Below are positions 34,180 through 42,662 of a stretch of 64,000 nt of DNA, piece by piece. The stretch is taken from positions 1-64,000 of the forward strand of contig PSRI01000048.1 of assembly GCA_003175935.1 (NCBI GenBank). The letters run 5' to 3'. Position numbers and translations under genes: made by a program. This DNA comes from Bacteroidota bacterium (GTDB lineage: Bacteria > Bacteroidota > Bacteroidia > Chitinophagales > Chitinophagaceae). The first letter of the stretch is position 1, and each line of letters begins with the position of its first letter. The notes beneath the pieces are model-generated. The model made no database searches. It was not told the DNA's origin and saw only the letters and a program-made list of their open reading frames with translations.

Positions 34180-35439
34180 TCAGGGGTATATCAAATATTT
34201 TTTACGAATCAATTTGAAATTCTGCAAATCATTTTGCCAGCTTTTCCGAATAGAAGTCTCTGATTGACCGCTTTTAATTTGTTGCATTAATTCGTCATTT
34301 CCCGCAAGTTTGTTGAAGTATCCATTGGCAAGAAAAAATTTATCCTTGTCTGGAAATAATTTATAAGCATCAATGATCCATTTCAGTTGAATTTTACCTC
34401 CGACTTTCTTTTTCACTTCATCCGGACTTCCTGAAATTTCCCATCCATAACATGTTTCATTGAGGAGTTTGGGATTCTTTGCTCCTTCAACACTTTTAGG
34501 AGTGAATGATTTTAAAGTGTTGGGTAAAGATGGATGTCCGAATAACCTGAAAGGCTCTTCTGTACCCCGGCCTTCACTCAAAACGGTTCCTTCGAAAAAA
34601 CAGGTAGTGGGATATGCGTATACGGATTGAATGTCCGGTAGGTTTGGCGAAGGCTTTACGGGAAGAATATATTTAGTTGCGTGTGTATAGTTGCTGCAGG
34701 GAACTACGGTCAACTGGAATTTTTTCTTTAATCCCATGGGCCAGTCATTTTTTTGCATGATGCCATCGTCAATCCATTTTTCGCCGAGAAGCATTTTAGC
34801 ATATTCTCCTAAAGTCATTCCATATACAACCGGAATGGATTGCATGCCGACGAAAGATTTGAATTTCTTATTGAGAACGGGTCCATCCACATAATCTGCA
34901 TTTGGGTTTGGCCGGTCCAGAAGAATCACCGGTTTATTGTTTTCAATAGCTGAAGCGAGAAAATATTCGAGTGAAGAAATATAGGTGTAGAACCTCACGC
35001 CAACATCCTGAATGTCAAAAATCATTATGTCCACATCACTTAATTCTTCTGCTGATGGCATTTTGTGTTCTCCATAAAGGGAGATTATCTGGATACCAGT
35101 TCCTGCATCAATTGAACTATTAACTTTCTCTCCTGCATCTGCTGTTCCTCTGAATCCATGCTCCGGAGAAAATATTTTCTTAATACTGACGCCTTTTTCT
35201 TTGAGTAAATCAACCAGGTGTTTTCCTCCGACAACTGTTGTTTGATTGGCGAAGATGGCAACAGATTTTCCTTTGAGGAGTGGGAGGTATTGATCAAACC
35301 TGGCCGCACCAACAATTACAGAGTCTTTGCCCTTAGGTAATTCACTAAAAAAAGTTTCATTTGGAATGCGTGGTTGGAAAAAGGAAAATCGTGAAATGAA
35401 CAACAAAAGAATTGAGAACGGGATAAAGATTTTTTGCAT
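34180..35439 (-). CDS. namZ: exo-beta-N-acetylmuramidase NamZ family (DUF1343)
   Basis: Exported DUF1343 protein of 419 residues; the family includes NamZ, which releases MurNAc from the non-reducing end of murein fragments. N-terminal hydrophobic signal (FIPFSILLLFISRFSFF) then the conserved blocks VAIFANQTTVVGGKHLVDLL, IFSPEHGFRGTADAGEKV, MIFDIQDVGVRFYTYISSLE, ILLDRPNPN, PVKPSPNLPDIQSVYAYPTT and GTVLSEGRGTEEPFRLFGHP. Likely works in periplasmic cell-wall recycling, in line with the dipeptide epimerase at 18 kb. Pairs with fmt in one transcription direction. Confidence 0.9.
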   Translation of the reverse strand: MQKIFIPFSILLLFISRFSFFQPRIPNETFFSELPKGKDSVIVGAARFDQYLPLLKGKSVAIFANQTTVVGGKHLVDLLKEKGVSIKKIFSPEHGFRGTADAGEKVNSSIDAGTGIQIISLYGEHKMPSAEELSDVDIMIFDIQDVGVRFYTYISSLEYFLASAIENNKPVILLDRPNPNADYVDGPVLNKKFKSFVGMQSIPVVYGMTLGEYAKMLLGEKWIDDGIMQKNDWPMGLKKKFQLTVVPCSNYTHATKYILPVKPSPNLPDIQSVYAYPTTCFFEGTVLSEGRGTEEPFRLFGHPSLPNTLKSFTPKSVEGAKNPKLLNETCYGWEISGSPDEVKKKVGGKIQLKWIIDAYKLFPDKDKFFLANGYFNKLAGNDELMQQIKSGQSETSIRKSWQNDLQNFKLIRKKYLIYP

Positions 35440-35712
35440 GTTTACGGCATTTAGGATATTAGTCGGTTAATCTTGCAGCTCCGAAATAATATACTGGATT
35501 TGCAAATTTGTTTCATGTCTTTCCAGTGTCAAATATCTGGAAATCTTTTAATAGAAAAATCAGGAAAACAATTACCTTTCGCCCATAATCATGCCGCATT
35601 TTTCTATGCCGTTGCCTTTTTGAAATTGAATAAATGACCAAAAATTTTTCGAGATAAGAAGTGCAGGTAAAAGAGAGGTGGTGTTTTAATAATTATCATC
35701 CAAATAAATAGT

Positions 35713-36141
35713 ATGCAACAGGTAAAAAAGGGAGACGTTGTTCGCGTTCATTATACAGGCCGGCTTACAGATGGAAGTCAGTTTGATTCTTCAGTAGGTC
35801 GTGCTCCATTAGAATTCACAGTGGGTGCTGGTGAAATGATTAAGGGTTTTGATACAGGTGTAGTAGGAATGGCAGTGGGAGAAAAAAAGATTATCAATAT
35901 TGCTCCTGCAGACGGATATGGAGAAAGGAATGAAAAGGCAATTATAGAATTTCCCAGGGAGCAGGTGCCTTCGGGAATGCAGATTGAACCAGGGATGCAT
36001 CTCACTCTTAGAAACCAGGATGGTCAACCAATTCCGGTTGTTGTTAAAGACTTTACCGACGAATTGATCATCCTTGATGCCAACCATTTTTTGGCTGGTA
36101 AGGAACTGGTTTTTGATGTAGAATTGGTCGAGATACTTTAA
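35713..36141 (+). CDS. FKBP-type peptidyl-prolyl isomerase, SlyD-like
   Basis: Cytoplasmic prolyl isomerase/chaperone of 142 residues. FKBP strands VKKGDVVRVHYTGRLTDGSQ and FDSSVGRAPLEFTVGAGEMI, then GVVGMAVGEKKIINIAPADG. The inserted-in-flap domain of SlyD is present (IEFPREQVPSGMQIEPGMHL ... DANHFLAGKELVFDVELVEI), but the metal-binding His-rich tail of SlyD is absent. No signal peptide. It lies 16 bp upstream of pepT and is probably cotranscribed with it. The 273 bp upstream contain no gene and no clear promoter. Confidence 0.93.
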   Translation: MQQVKKGDVVRVHYTGRLTDGSQFDSSVGRAPLEFTVGAGEMIKGFDTGVVGMAVGEKKIINIAPADGYGERNEKAIIEFPREQVPSGMQIEPGMHLTLRNQDGQPIPVVVKDFTDELIILDANHFLAGKELVFDVELVEIL

Positions 36142-36157
36142 GCGGCAAGCCAGGTCT

Positions 36158-37399
36158 ATGTTTGCTGATTACCAATTTACAGTTGCGGAAAGATTTCTCA
36201 GGTATGTCAGGATCGATACTCAAAGCGATCCTGGTTCCAATTCATTCCCTTCAACAGAAAAGCAAAAAGACCTTTCCAGGCAACTGGTAGAAGAATTACA
36301 GGATCTGGGCCTGAAAGATGCACATTTGGACGATTTCGGTTACGTATACGCGACGATTCCTTCCAATACATCCAAAGCGGTTCCCGTTATATGCTTTTGC
36401 TCGCACGTGGATACTGCACCAGATTGCAGTGGAAAGAATGTAAAACCTGTAATTCATCACAATTATTCTGGTAATGACATTGTTCTCCCTGAAGATTCAT
36501 CACAAATTATTAGCACCAAAGATCATCCTTACCTAAAACAAAAAATAGGAGAGGATATCATAACAGCTTCGGGTACCACTCTGCTTGGGGCCGATGACAA
36601 GTCCGGCGTAGCCATTATTATGGACATGGCTAATTATTTGGTTCACCATCCCGAGGTAAAACATGGCGCTATCAAAATTTTGTTTACTCCTGATGAAGAA
36701 GTGGGTAGGGGCGTAGACAAACTTGATCTCAATAAACTCGGAGCCAATTTTGCATATACGCTTGACGGCGGAGAAAGAGGATCCTTTGATGACGAAACAT
36801 TTTCAGCAGATCATGTGACCATTACGATTCATGGCGTGAGTACTCATCCCGGATCTGCAAAAGGCAAGATGGTAAATGCGCTTAAGATAGGGGCAGAAAT
36901 CATAAGTGCGCTGCCAAAAAACAGTCTTTCCCCGGAAACTACTGAAGATCGGGAAGGCTTCATTCATCCAGTACAAATAGAAGGCATAGCCGAAATGGCC
37001 AAATTACAGTTCATAATCAGGGACTTTGTGACCCTCCGGCTTAAAGAGTACGAACTGATACTGCAACAAATTTTGGACGAAGTTCTGGCAAGATACCCCG
37101 GTGCCACTGCAAATTTTGAGGTGCGGGAACAATATCGGAACATGAAAGAAGTTTTAGATAAGTACCCCAAAGTAACGGCCCACGCAGAAGAAGCCATGAA
37201 AAGGGCGGGCGTGACCATAGAAAGAACAAGTGCGAGAGGAGGAACGGATGGATCCAGGCTTTCATTTATGGGATTACCTTGTCCGAATATTTTCACCGGC
37301 GAGATGGCTTTCCACGGAAAACATGAATATGTAAGCATCCAGGACATGCAGAAAAGCGTTGAGACAATTGTGCACCTCGCTAATATTTGGGCTGAATAA
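36158..37399 (+). CDS. pepT: peptidase T (tripeptide aminopeptidase)
   Basis: Dizinc M20B aminopeptidase for tripeptides, 413 residues. Metal-site motifs: FCSHVDTAPDCSGKNVKP (first His/Asp), TTLLGADDKSGVAIIMDMAN (bridging Asp), LFTPDEEVGRGVDKLDL (catalytic Glu and metal Glu), AYTLDGGERGSFDDETF, and the C-terminal His in MAFHGKHEYVS. The inserted dimerisation domain contains THPGSAKGKMVNALKIGAEI. Length is standard (E. coli 408). Cytosolic; the last step of peptide use. Confidence 0.95.
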   Translation: MFADYQFTVAERFLRYVRIDTQSDPGSNSFPSTEKQKDLSRQLVEELQDLGLKDAHLDDFGYVYATIPSNTSKAVPVICFCSHVDTAPDCSGKNVKPVIHHNYSGNDIVLPEDSSQIISTKDHPYLKQKIGEDIITASGTTLLGADDKSGVAIIMDMANYLVHHPEVKHGAIKILFTPDEEVGRGVDKLDLNKLGANFAYTLDGGERGSFDDETFSADHVTITIHGVSTHPGSAKGKMVNALKIGAEIISALPKNSLSPETTEDREGFIHPVQIEGIAEMAKLQFIIRDFVTLRLKEYELILQQILDEVLARYPGATANFEVREQYRNMKEVLDKYPKVTAHAEEAMKRAGVTIERTSARGGTDGSRLSFMGLPCPNIFTGEMAFHGKHEYVSIQDMQKSVETIVHLANIWAE

Positions 37400-37461
37400 C
37401 TCCTGACGAAATTTCTTAAGTCGCAATATTAGTTTAACCCAAACTCCGGTCTAAAATTTTA

Positions 37462-38622
37462 ATGCACCTCAACAAGTGCCATATTAATTTCCTGTTTCGG
37501 AAAACTGCATTTATTGTATTTTTCGCAATTCAGTTTCCATTCGTAAACTACTCACAAAGCATTGTTGCAAATGGTGGCTTTGAAGATGAAAATACCTGTA
37601 CGGAACTCAAAGCTAAATGTGCGCCTGAAGCCTGGTTCATATTCTCTAAAGATCAGCGATATATTAAGAGTCCGAACTACGCATTTAATGGCAACTATTT
37701 TGTGAGCATGATTATGCTCAACCGAACGGAAAAGGCCAAGCGAACTTTCATAGAATCAAAACTTCTCTGCACTCTTCAGGCGGGACATGAATATAAAATC
37801 GAAATGATGGTAAGAGCAGAAAAGGTGGAGAAGGAATTGCTCAATGTAATTTTAAGGGAACAGGATATGTTTCTGGTGCGTCAATGGCCTGAAATGCTAG
37901 TGGATCCTTCAAAAATTTTTAGTTATTCAGATGTGCAGGCTGCTTCTAAAAAAGGATGGAACAAAGTAACTTTTCAATTTAAAGCTGATGGCAGAGAACG
38001 ATGGTTAATTATTGGGCATCTATCGGAACAGGAAAACGTAGCAAGCTATAAGGGCTATGATGGATTTGGTAATCTGCTTTATTACATCGACGATGTGACC
38101 ATGTCACCTGTTGATCCCAACGAGCAAATTTGTCCCGATTATGAAGCCAATAAAACCGCACTCTATGAAATCAATGAAAGGCATTCATTATTTGATGAGA
38201 AGATGATAAGGATGAAGGATTCTATTTACAATCCGAAACGAATTGCAAAACCATTACCGCCACCTCCTAAAATTGATACACTATTGTTGTCTGATATTCT
38301 TTTCGAGCTCGACAAGAGTACTCTCAATCCGAAATTTACTTCTGAGTTGGACAAGATGGCTGAACAAATCAAAGCAAAATCTTTCAACCATTTGATCATT
38401 GTTGGTCATACGGATAGCATTGGTTCAGATTCATACAATCAGCAATTATCCGAAAACAGGGCAACTACAATTTTTAATTACCTGGCCCAGCAAAAAGGAT
38501 TCGATCCTACATTGATGGAACATCGAGGTGAAGGCGAAAAAAGGCCTGTAGTAAGTAATTCAACAGAAACGGGCCGACAAAGAAATCGAAGAGTGGAATT
38601 GATTTTATTCAGACAAGACTAG
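37462..38622 (+). CDS. OmpA-family outer-membrane protein
   Basis: Protein of 386 residues. N-terminal hydrophobic export segment (TAFIVFFAIQFPFVNYSQ) is followed by a galactose-binding/CBM-like beta-sandwich region (IVANGGFEDENTCTELKAKC, then LLCTLQAGHEYKIEMMVRAE and YYIDDVTMSP), then a proline-rich hinge (AKPLPPPPKIDTL) and the OmpA-like murein-binding domain (FELDKSTLNPKFTSELDKMA, LIIVGHTDSIGSDSYNQQLS, ENRATTIFNYL, GRQRNRRVELIL). Such proteins tether outer membrane and peptidoglycan. Its 3' end overlaps the convergent small membrane gene by 14 bp. Confidence 0.88.
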   Translation: MHLNKCHINFLFRKTAFIVFFAIQFPFVNYSQSIVANGGFEDENTCTELKAKCAPEAWFIFSKDQRYIKSPNYAFNGNYFVSMIMLNRTEKAKRTFIESKLLCTLQAGHEYKIEMMVRAEKVEKELLNVILREQDMFLVRQWPEMLVDPSKIFSYSDVQAASKKGWNKVTFQFKADGRERWLIIGHLSEQENVASYKGYDGFGNLLYYIDDVTMSPVDPNEQICPDYEANKTALYEINERHSLFDEKMIRMKDSIYNPKRIAKPLPPPPKIDTLLLSDILFELDKSTLNPKFTSELDKMAEQIKAKSFNHLIIVGHTDSIGSDSYNQQLSENRATTIFNYLAQQKGFDPTLMEHRGEGEKRPVVSNSTETGRQRNRRVELILFRQD

Positions 38623-38971
38623 GTTCCTTTGGAATTTTCCACACTTTCATATACCAGTAGAGTGGGAAACTAACTGCTCCAACAAATATGAAAAGCAGCA
38701 CCCACATTAATCTTTCAGTTCCTTCAAGTTGTTTATTATTTACTACCTGAATGATGAAATATATCATAAGAGCCAGGGTTATGACGCTCAAAATAATTGC
38801 TATTCCAAATACCCAAAAGAATTTGCTGAAATGTTCAAAATCGTCATCGTATTGGTGATGATGCCCGATGGTATCGAAGATCGTTGCAAAGAGAACGATG
38901 AAATAAATTACGATTAATACGGCGGGAATAAAGCTCAGGATTCCCATGGTAATTTTTGCAGACTTTGACAT
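38609..38971 (-). CDS. small integral membrane protein, hypothetical
   Basis: Protein of 120 residues with three strong hydrophobic segments (LSFIPAVLIVIYFIVLFATIF, FWVFGIAIILSVITLALMIYF, RLMWVLLFIFVGAVSFPLYW) and an HHHQYDDDFEHF loop between the first two that could bind a metal (speculative). The end WYMKVWKIPKEP is a motif also seen in small Bacteroidota membrane proteins of the PLDc_N type, but the homology is uncertain. Convergent with and overlapping the OmpA gene by 14 bp. Confidence 0.7.
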   Translation of the reverse strand: MSKSAKITMGILSFIPAVLIVIYFIVLFATIFDTIGHHHQYDDDFEHFSKFFWVFGIAIILSVITLALMIYFIIQVVNNKQLEGTERLMWVLLFIFVGAVSFPLYWYMKVWKIPKEPSLV

Positions 38972-39056
38972 GGCCCCGAATTTTTAACAAGATATGAAAT
39001 CGATTCCTGCTTTTTTTCTGTTTTTCAGGGCGAATGATTTGTGGTTGAATTGACTT

Positions 39057-39587
39057 TTAGTCGGCGTGCTTTGTTTCAGAAATCGCTTCAATAAGCGCTT
39101 TTATTACCGTATCAATTTTCTGTTTCGTTTCAGGATCTGTTATTTCACCTTGTGAGTTTATTTTGGACCTTACAAACGAAATCAAAAGACGGGCATCTTT
39201 CGGTACTATTGCAGAAAGGGCAGATAGCGTTAACAACAGTGATGCGTGTGCTTTTTCGCCCCCCGTAGCTGCAGTAATGAGTGCTACGGGTTTGTCAACG
39301 AAACTACCGGATCCTACGGTCCAGTCAAGTGCATTTTTCAAAACTCCGGGAACGCCGAAAGCATATTCCGGCGAACAAATCAGGATTCCATCAGCTTCCG
39401 CTATCAGTTTTTGAAATTTCACAACCTGCTCAGGCGGACTTTCACTGTCGTTAAAATGAGGAAGCCCGCCTAAACCATCGAACCAAATTTTTTGAAAATT
39501 ATGAGGTATAAATGATGCGGCAGCTTTTAGAATAATATGATTGGAAGAACCATTTCGCAAACTGCCTGGTATAATCAAAATTTTCAT
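39057..39587 (-). CDS. NADPH-dependent FMN reductase
   Basis: Flavodoxin-fold reductase of 176 residues. FMN phosphate loop IPGSLRNGSSNHIILKAA (about 5-22), then the family signature LICSPEYAFGVPGVLKNALD (about 73-92) and ALITAATGGEKAHASLL. Likely reduces quinones, azo compounds or free FMN. It lies downstream of the YpdA-type gene in the same direction (24 bp gap), so the two redox enzymes probably share a transcript. Confidence 0.9.
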   Translation of the reverse strand: MKILIIPGSLRNGSSNHIILKAAASFIPHNFQKIWFDGLGGLPHFNDSESPPEQVVKFQKLIAEADGILICSPEYAFGVPGVLKNALDWTVGSGSFVDKPVALITAATGGEKAHASLLLTLSALSAIVPKDARLLISFVRSKINSQGEITDPETKQKIDTVIKALIEAISETKHAD

Positions 39588-39611
39588 TTCTCTAAAATTA
39601 AAAATCGCTTA

Positions 39612-40619
39612 TCAGTTGCTCTTGACCGTTAGTAGGTGCTTTTTGAGGATGTCCTCTATGATGGAGACCGCATGTTCCCGGGAATTTTCAATGAACCATA
39701 CATGTGTATCCATACCTCCACATACTACACCTGCGAGATAAATATTCCTTTGGTTCGTTTCCATTGTATTTGGATCATACTTTGGCTGCAATTTTTCATC
39801 ATCTGAAAGTTGAATCCCGATTTTACGAAGAAAATCAAAATTCGGTCTGTATCCTGTCATTGCAATTACATAATCATTGGGAATGGTCACTATACCATCG
39901 GGAGTTTGAATATCTGCCTCATGTTCTCTTACCGCAGCAAGTGTGGAGTTAAAGAAAGCTTTGATGCTACCTTCCTTAATCCTGTTCTCTATGTCGGGTC
40001 TCACCCAATATTTAACTCTGGTTCCGATTTCGTTGCCCCTGATTACCATGGTTACATCAGCTCCTTTCCTAAACGTTTCCAATGCGGCATCAACAGCTGA
40101 ATTGTTTGCTCCCACAATAACTACCTTTTGCATGGAATAAAAATGAGGCTCTTTATAATAATGTCTCACCTTGGGTAAATCTTCACCAGGAATCTTCATA
40201 TAAATCGGTATGTCATAAAAACCTGTTGCCAATATGATGTAAGTAGATTCGTAGCTTTTTTTATTGGTTTGGACAACATAGTTTTTTCCCACGAATTTTA
40301 CGTCAATTACCTCTTCCTGCAGGTGAATATTAATTCGGTTTGATGTGGCTACCCTTCTGTAATATTCAAGTGCCTCCGGTCTCGTGGGTTTTACATTGTT
40401 GGAAACAAAAGGCACCCCGCCAATTTCAAGTCTCTCGGATGTTGAAAAGAAGGTCATGCCAGAAGGATAATTGTAAAGCGAGTTTACCAGGCATCCTTTT
40501 TCAATTACGCAATAACTAAGTCCTGCATCAATGCACTCCAGGGCACAGGCTATACCGATAGGACCGCCACCAATTATGATAATTTCAAATTTATTATCTG
40601 TATCGTTTACTGAATTCAT
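39612..40619 (-). CDS. ypdA: YpdA-family FAD-dependent bacillithiol-disulfide reductase-like protein
   Basis: Thioredoxin-reductase-like flavoprotein of the YpdA/Bdr family, which reduces bacillithiol disulfide with NADPH. 335 residues from the ATG at 40619 (MNSVNDTDNKFEIIIIGGGP); a frame extension to 40646 exists but would include the -7 box. FAD motif IIIIGGGPIGIACALECIDA, the family hallmark YPSGMTFFSTSERLEIGGVP, NADPH motif KVVIVGANNSAVDAALE and the C-terminal YLAGVVCGGMDTHVW with its conserved Cys. It lacks the CxxC of classical TrxB. Divergent from the SPFH gene. Confidence 0.88.
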   Translation of the reverse strand: MNSVNDTDNKFEIIIIGGGPIGIACALECIDAGLSYCVIEKGCLVNSLYNYPSGMTFFSTSERLEIGGVPFVSNNVKPTRPEALEYYRRVATSNRINIHLQEEVIDVKFVGKNYVVQTNKKSYESTYIILATGFYDIPIYMKIPGEDLPKVRHYYKEPHFYSMQKVVIVGANNSAVDAALETFRKGADVTMVIRGNEIGTRVKYWVRPDIENRIKEGSIKAFFNSTLAAVREHEADIQTPDGIVTIPNDYVIAMTGYRPNFDFLRKIGIQLSDDEKLQPKYDPNTMETNQRNIYLAGVVCGGMDTHVWFIENSREHAVSIIEDILKKHLLTVKSN

Positions 40620-40624
40620 GATTT

Positions 40625-40632
40625 CAAAATTA
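40625..40632 (-). promoter_or_regulatory. -7 box of ypdA, leaderless geometry
   Basis: Minus strand reads TAATTTTG (exact TAnnTTTG), five bases before the ATG at 40619. No clear -33 element was found about 20 bp upstream. Confidence 0.55.
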
Positions 40633-40696
40633 GGAAACGTCATCATATATCCCGTATAGAGATAATAATCCTAACAATCTATTTTAATCAATTAAA

Positions 40697-41689
40697 ATGC
40701 CCGAATCTGAGGCAATTGATTATTTTGAGCGTTCAAAAACAAACTTTATGGAATATTTACTGTCATACTGGTGGGTTCTGCTTATTTTATTCATTGTTTT
40801 CAGCGGACTGGTGACTGTAAATCAGGGAACTGTTTCGGTTATTACCATGTTCGGAAAATACAGGAGGATCCTTCGGCCCGGTTTGAATTTTAAAGTTCCG
40901 GTTTTTGAACAGATATATAAACGCATTTCCATTCAGAACCGCTCCGTAGAAATGGAATTTCAGGCAGTAACGGCAGATCAGGCAAATGTATATTTTAAGA
41001 ATATGCTGTTATATGCTGTTCAAAATTCCGAAGAAGAAACCATCACTAAAGTTGCTTTCAAATTTATAAGTGAAAGAGATTTAATGCAGGCTCTAACCAG
41101 GACTATCGAAGGGACGATTCGTTCCTTTGTTGCTACAAAAAGACAAGCGGAGATCCTGAGTTTGAGAAGGGAAATTGTAGAATATGTAAAAGAGCAAATT
41201 GATCATTTGCTCGAAGAATGGGGATATCATCTGCTGGATCTGCAAATAAATGATATCACTTTTGACCAGGCCATAATGGATAGCATGAGCAAGGTTGTAG
41301 CGAGTAATAACCTCAAAGCAGCTGCAGAAAATGAAGGCCAGGCCTTACTAATTACCAAAACTAAAGCCGCGGAGGCAGAAGGTAATTCAATCAAAATTGC
41401 TGCAGAAGCTGAACGTCAGGCTGCACAATTGAGAGGTCAGGGTGTTGCATTATTCCGTGAAGAAGTAGCCAAGGGTATGAGTCAGGCTGCTGAGCAAATG
41501 AAACAGGCCAACCTCGATACGAATGTGATTCTTTTCAGCATGTGGACCGAGGCTATTAAAAATTTTGCAGAAGTGGGAAAAGGAAATATCATTTTCCTCG
41601 ACGGTAGCAGCGACGGTATGCAAAAAAGCATGCAACAGATTATGAGTTTGATGAGAATGGACACTACTCAGAAGAGTGTTGAACGTTAA
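40697..41689 (+). CDS. SPFH/Band 7 (slipin/stomatin-like) membrane protein
   Basis: Protein of 330 residues with one N-terminal membrane helix (YLLSYWWVLLILFIVFSGLV, about 20-39) and an SPFH domain: TVNQGTVSVITMFGKYRRIL, RPGLNFKVPVFEQIYKRISI, and the family segment TRTIEGTIRSFVATKRQAEI. A flotillin-like alanine/glutamate-rich helix follows (NEGQALLITKTKAAEAEGNS; IAAEAERQAAQLRGQGVALF). Such proteins form oligomeric membrane rings and are linked to membrane protein turnover or microdomains. Its last codons (GTTGAACGT) are already part of the heptamer repeat that follows. Confidence 0.9.
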   Translation: MPESEAIDYFERSKTNFMEYLLSYWWVLLILFIVFSGLVTVNQGTVSVITMFGKYRRILRPGLNFKVPVFEQIYKRISIQNRSVEMEFQAVTADQANVYFKNMLLYAVQNSEEETITKVAFKFISERDLMQALTRTIEGTIRSFVATKRQAEILSLRREIVEYVKEQIDHLLEEWGYHLLDLQINDITFDQAIMDSMSKVVASNNLKAAAENEGQALLITKTKAAEAEGNSIKIAAEAERQAAQLRGQGVALFREEVAKGMSQAAEQMKQANLDTNVILFSMWTEAIKNFAEVGKGNIIFLDGSSDGMQKSMQQIMSLMRMDTTQKSVER

Positions 41690-41775
41690 ACGTTAAAAGT
41701 TCAGCGTTCAGTGTTAGAGATATAAGATATAGGATATGGGATAAAAGAGCTTTGTCCAGGTACTAAGTACTCCCT
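41679..41775 (+). repeat. composite heptamer repeat array, copy 6 (best preserved composite)
   Basis: About 97 bp readable as consecutive 7-mers: GTTGAAC, GTTAAAC, GTTAAAA, GTTCAGC, GTTCAGT, GTTAGAG, ATATAAG, ATATAGG, ATATGGG, ATAAAAG, AGCTTTG, TCCAGGT, ACTAAGT, ACT. Three different heptamer modules follow each other without a change of phase. The first two units encode the last residues and stop of the SPFH protein. Confidence 0.8.
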
Positions 41776-41883
41776 GTCTTTTCTATAAGAAATGTTAATA
41801 GAATTCTTTCAAATGCAGCAAAAAAAATAATCACACTATTTTCACGTTCGGCAGATGAAGGTGGTACAATAGCTGATAGTAGC

Positions 41884-41891
41884 TACATTTG
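41884..41891 (+). promoter_or_regulatory. -7 box upstream of the exbB-like gene
   Basis: TACATTTG, exact -7 consensus, 15 bp before the ATG at 41907. It overlaps a possible TTG start at 41889, which is therefore unlikely. No good -33 element was seen. Confidence 0.5.
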
Positions 41892-41906
41892 CTTCATTCT
41901 CAAATA

Positions 41907-42632
41907 ATGCACATGAAAATATTTTTCCTGCAAGTCATGTCCGACTCCCTTAGGATTAAGGATAGCTTATACAGAGCGCTTACGAGTCAGCATGGGATAC
42001 CCGAACCCGGAACCAAGATGAATTTATGGGACCTGCTGATGAAAGGCGGATGGATCATGATTCCGCTCGCGGTTCTTTTGTTACTGGCTGTTTTTTTCTT
42101 TTTTGAAAGGTTAATTGCTATCCGTAATGCGGGAAAAGTTGACCCCAATTTCATGAGTATCATTCGTGATCATATTGTGTCTGGAAATGTTACGGCGGCA
42201 AGATCACTGGCAAAAAATACAAATAATCCGGTTGCAAGGATTATAGATAAGGGAATTCAACGAATAGGGAAATCCATTGAAGCGATAGAAAAAAGTATGA
42301 TGAACGTAGAGAATTTGGAAATATATAAAATGGAAAAAAACCTGTCTATTTTATCCTTAATTGCAGGGACTGCTCCTCTGTTTGGTTTTCTCGGAACCAT
42401 TGTGGGGATGGTGCAACTATTTTACGGAATATCATCAACAGGTGAATATACATTGGGCACAATTGCCGGGGGCATTTATACCAAAATGATTACTTCAGCA
42501 AGCGGTTTGATTATAGGTTTGCTGGCATATGTTGGTTACAATTTTTTGAATGCTCAGATTGATAAAAATGTCAATAGGATGGATGGTGCCATGGCTGAGT
42601 TTGTAGATGTATTGCAGGAACCAACCCGCTAA
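41907..42632 (+). CDS. MotA/TolQ/ExbB proton channel family protein
   Basis: ExbB/TolQ-type inner-membrane proton channel subunit, about 241 residues. Start taken at ATG 41907 (MHMKIFFLQVMSDSLR); 41913 or 41937 are possible. TM1 is WIMIPLAVLLLLAVFFFFERL; TM2/TM3 are LSILSLIAGTAPLFGFLGTIVGM and MITSASGLIIGLLAYVGYNFL, holding the conserved Thr/Gly/Pro pore residues (GTAPLFGFLGTIVGMV). Together with the ExbD partner 30 bp downstream it would energise a TonB- or Tol-like system, but neither TonB nor TolB/Pal genes are adjacent. Confidence 0.9.
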   Translation: MHMKIFFLQVMSDSLRIKDSLYRALTSQHGIPEPGTKMNLWDLLMKGGWIMIPLAVLLLLAVFFFFERLIAIRNAGKVDPNFMSIIRDHIVSGNVTAARSLAKNTNNPVARIIDKGIQRIGKSIEAIEKSMMNVENLEIYKMEKNLSILSLIAGTAPLFGFLGTIVGMVQLFYGISSTGEYTLGTIAGGIYTKMITSASGLIIGLLAYVGYNFLNAQIDKNVNRMDGAMAEFVDVLQEPTR

Positions 42633-42662
42633 AACTTAATTGAACCTTTTATTCTAATCGCC

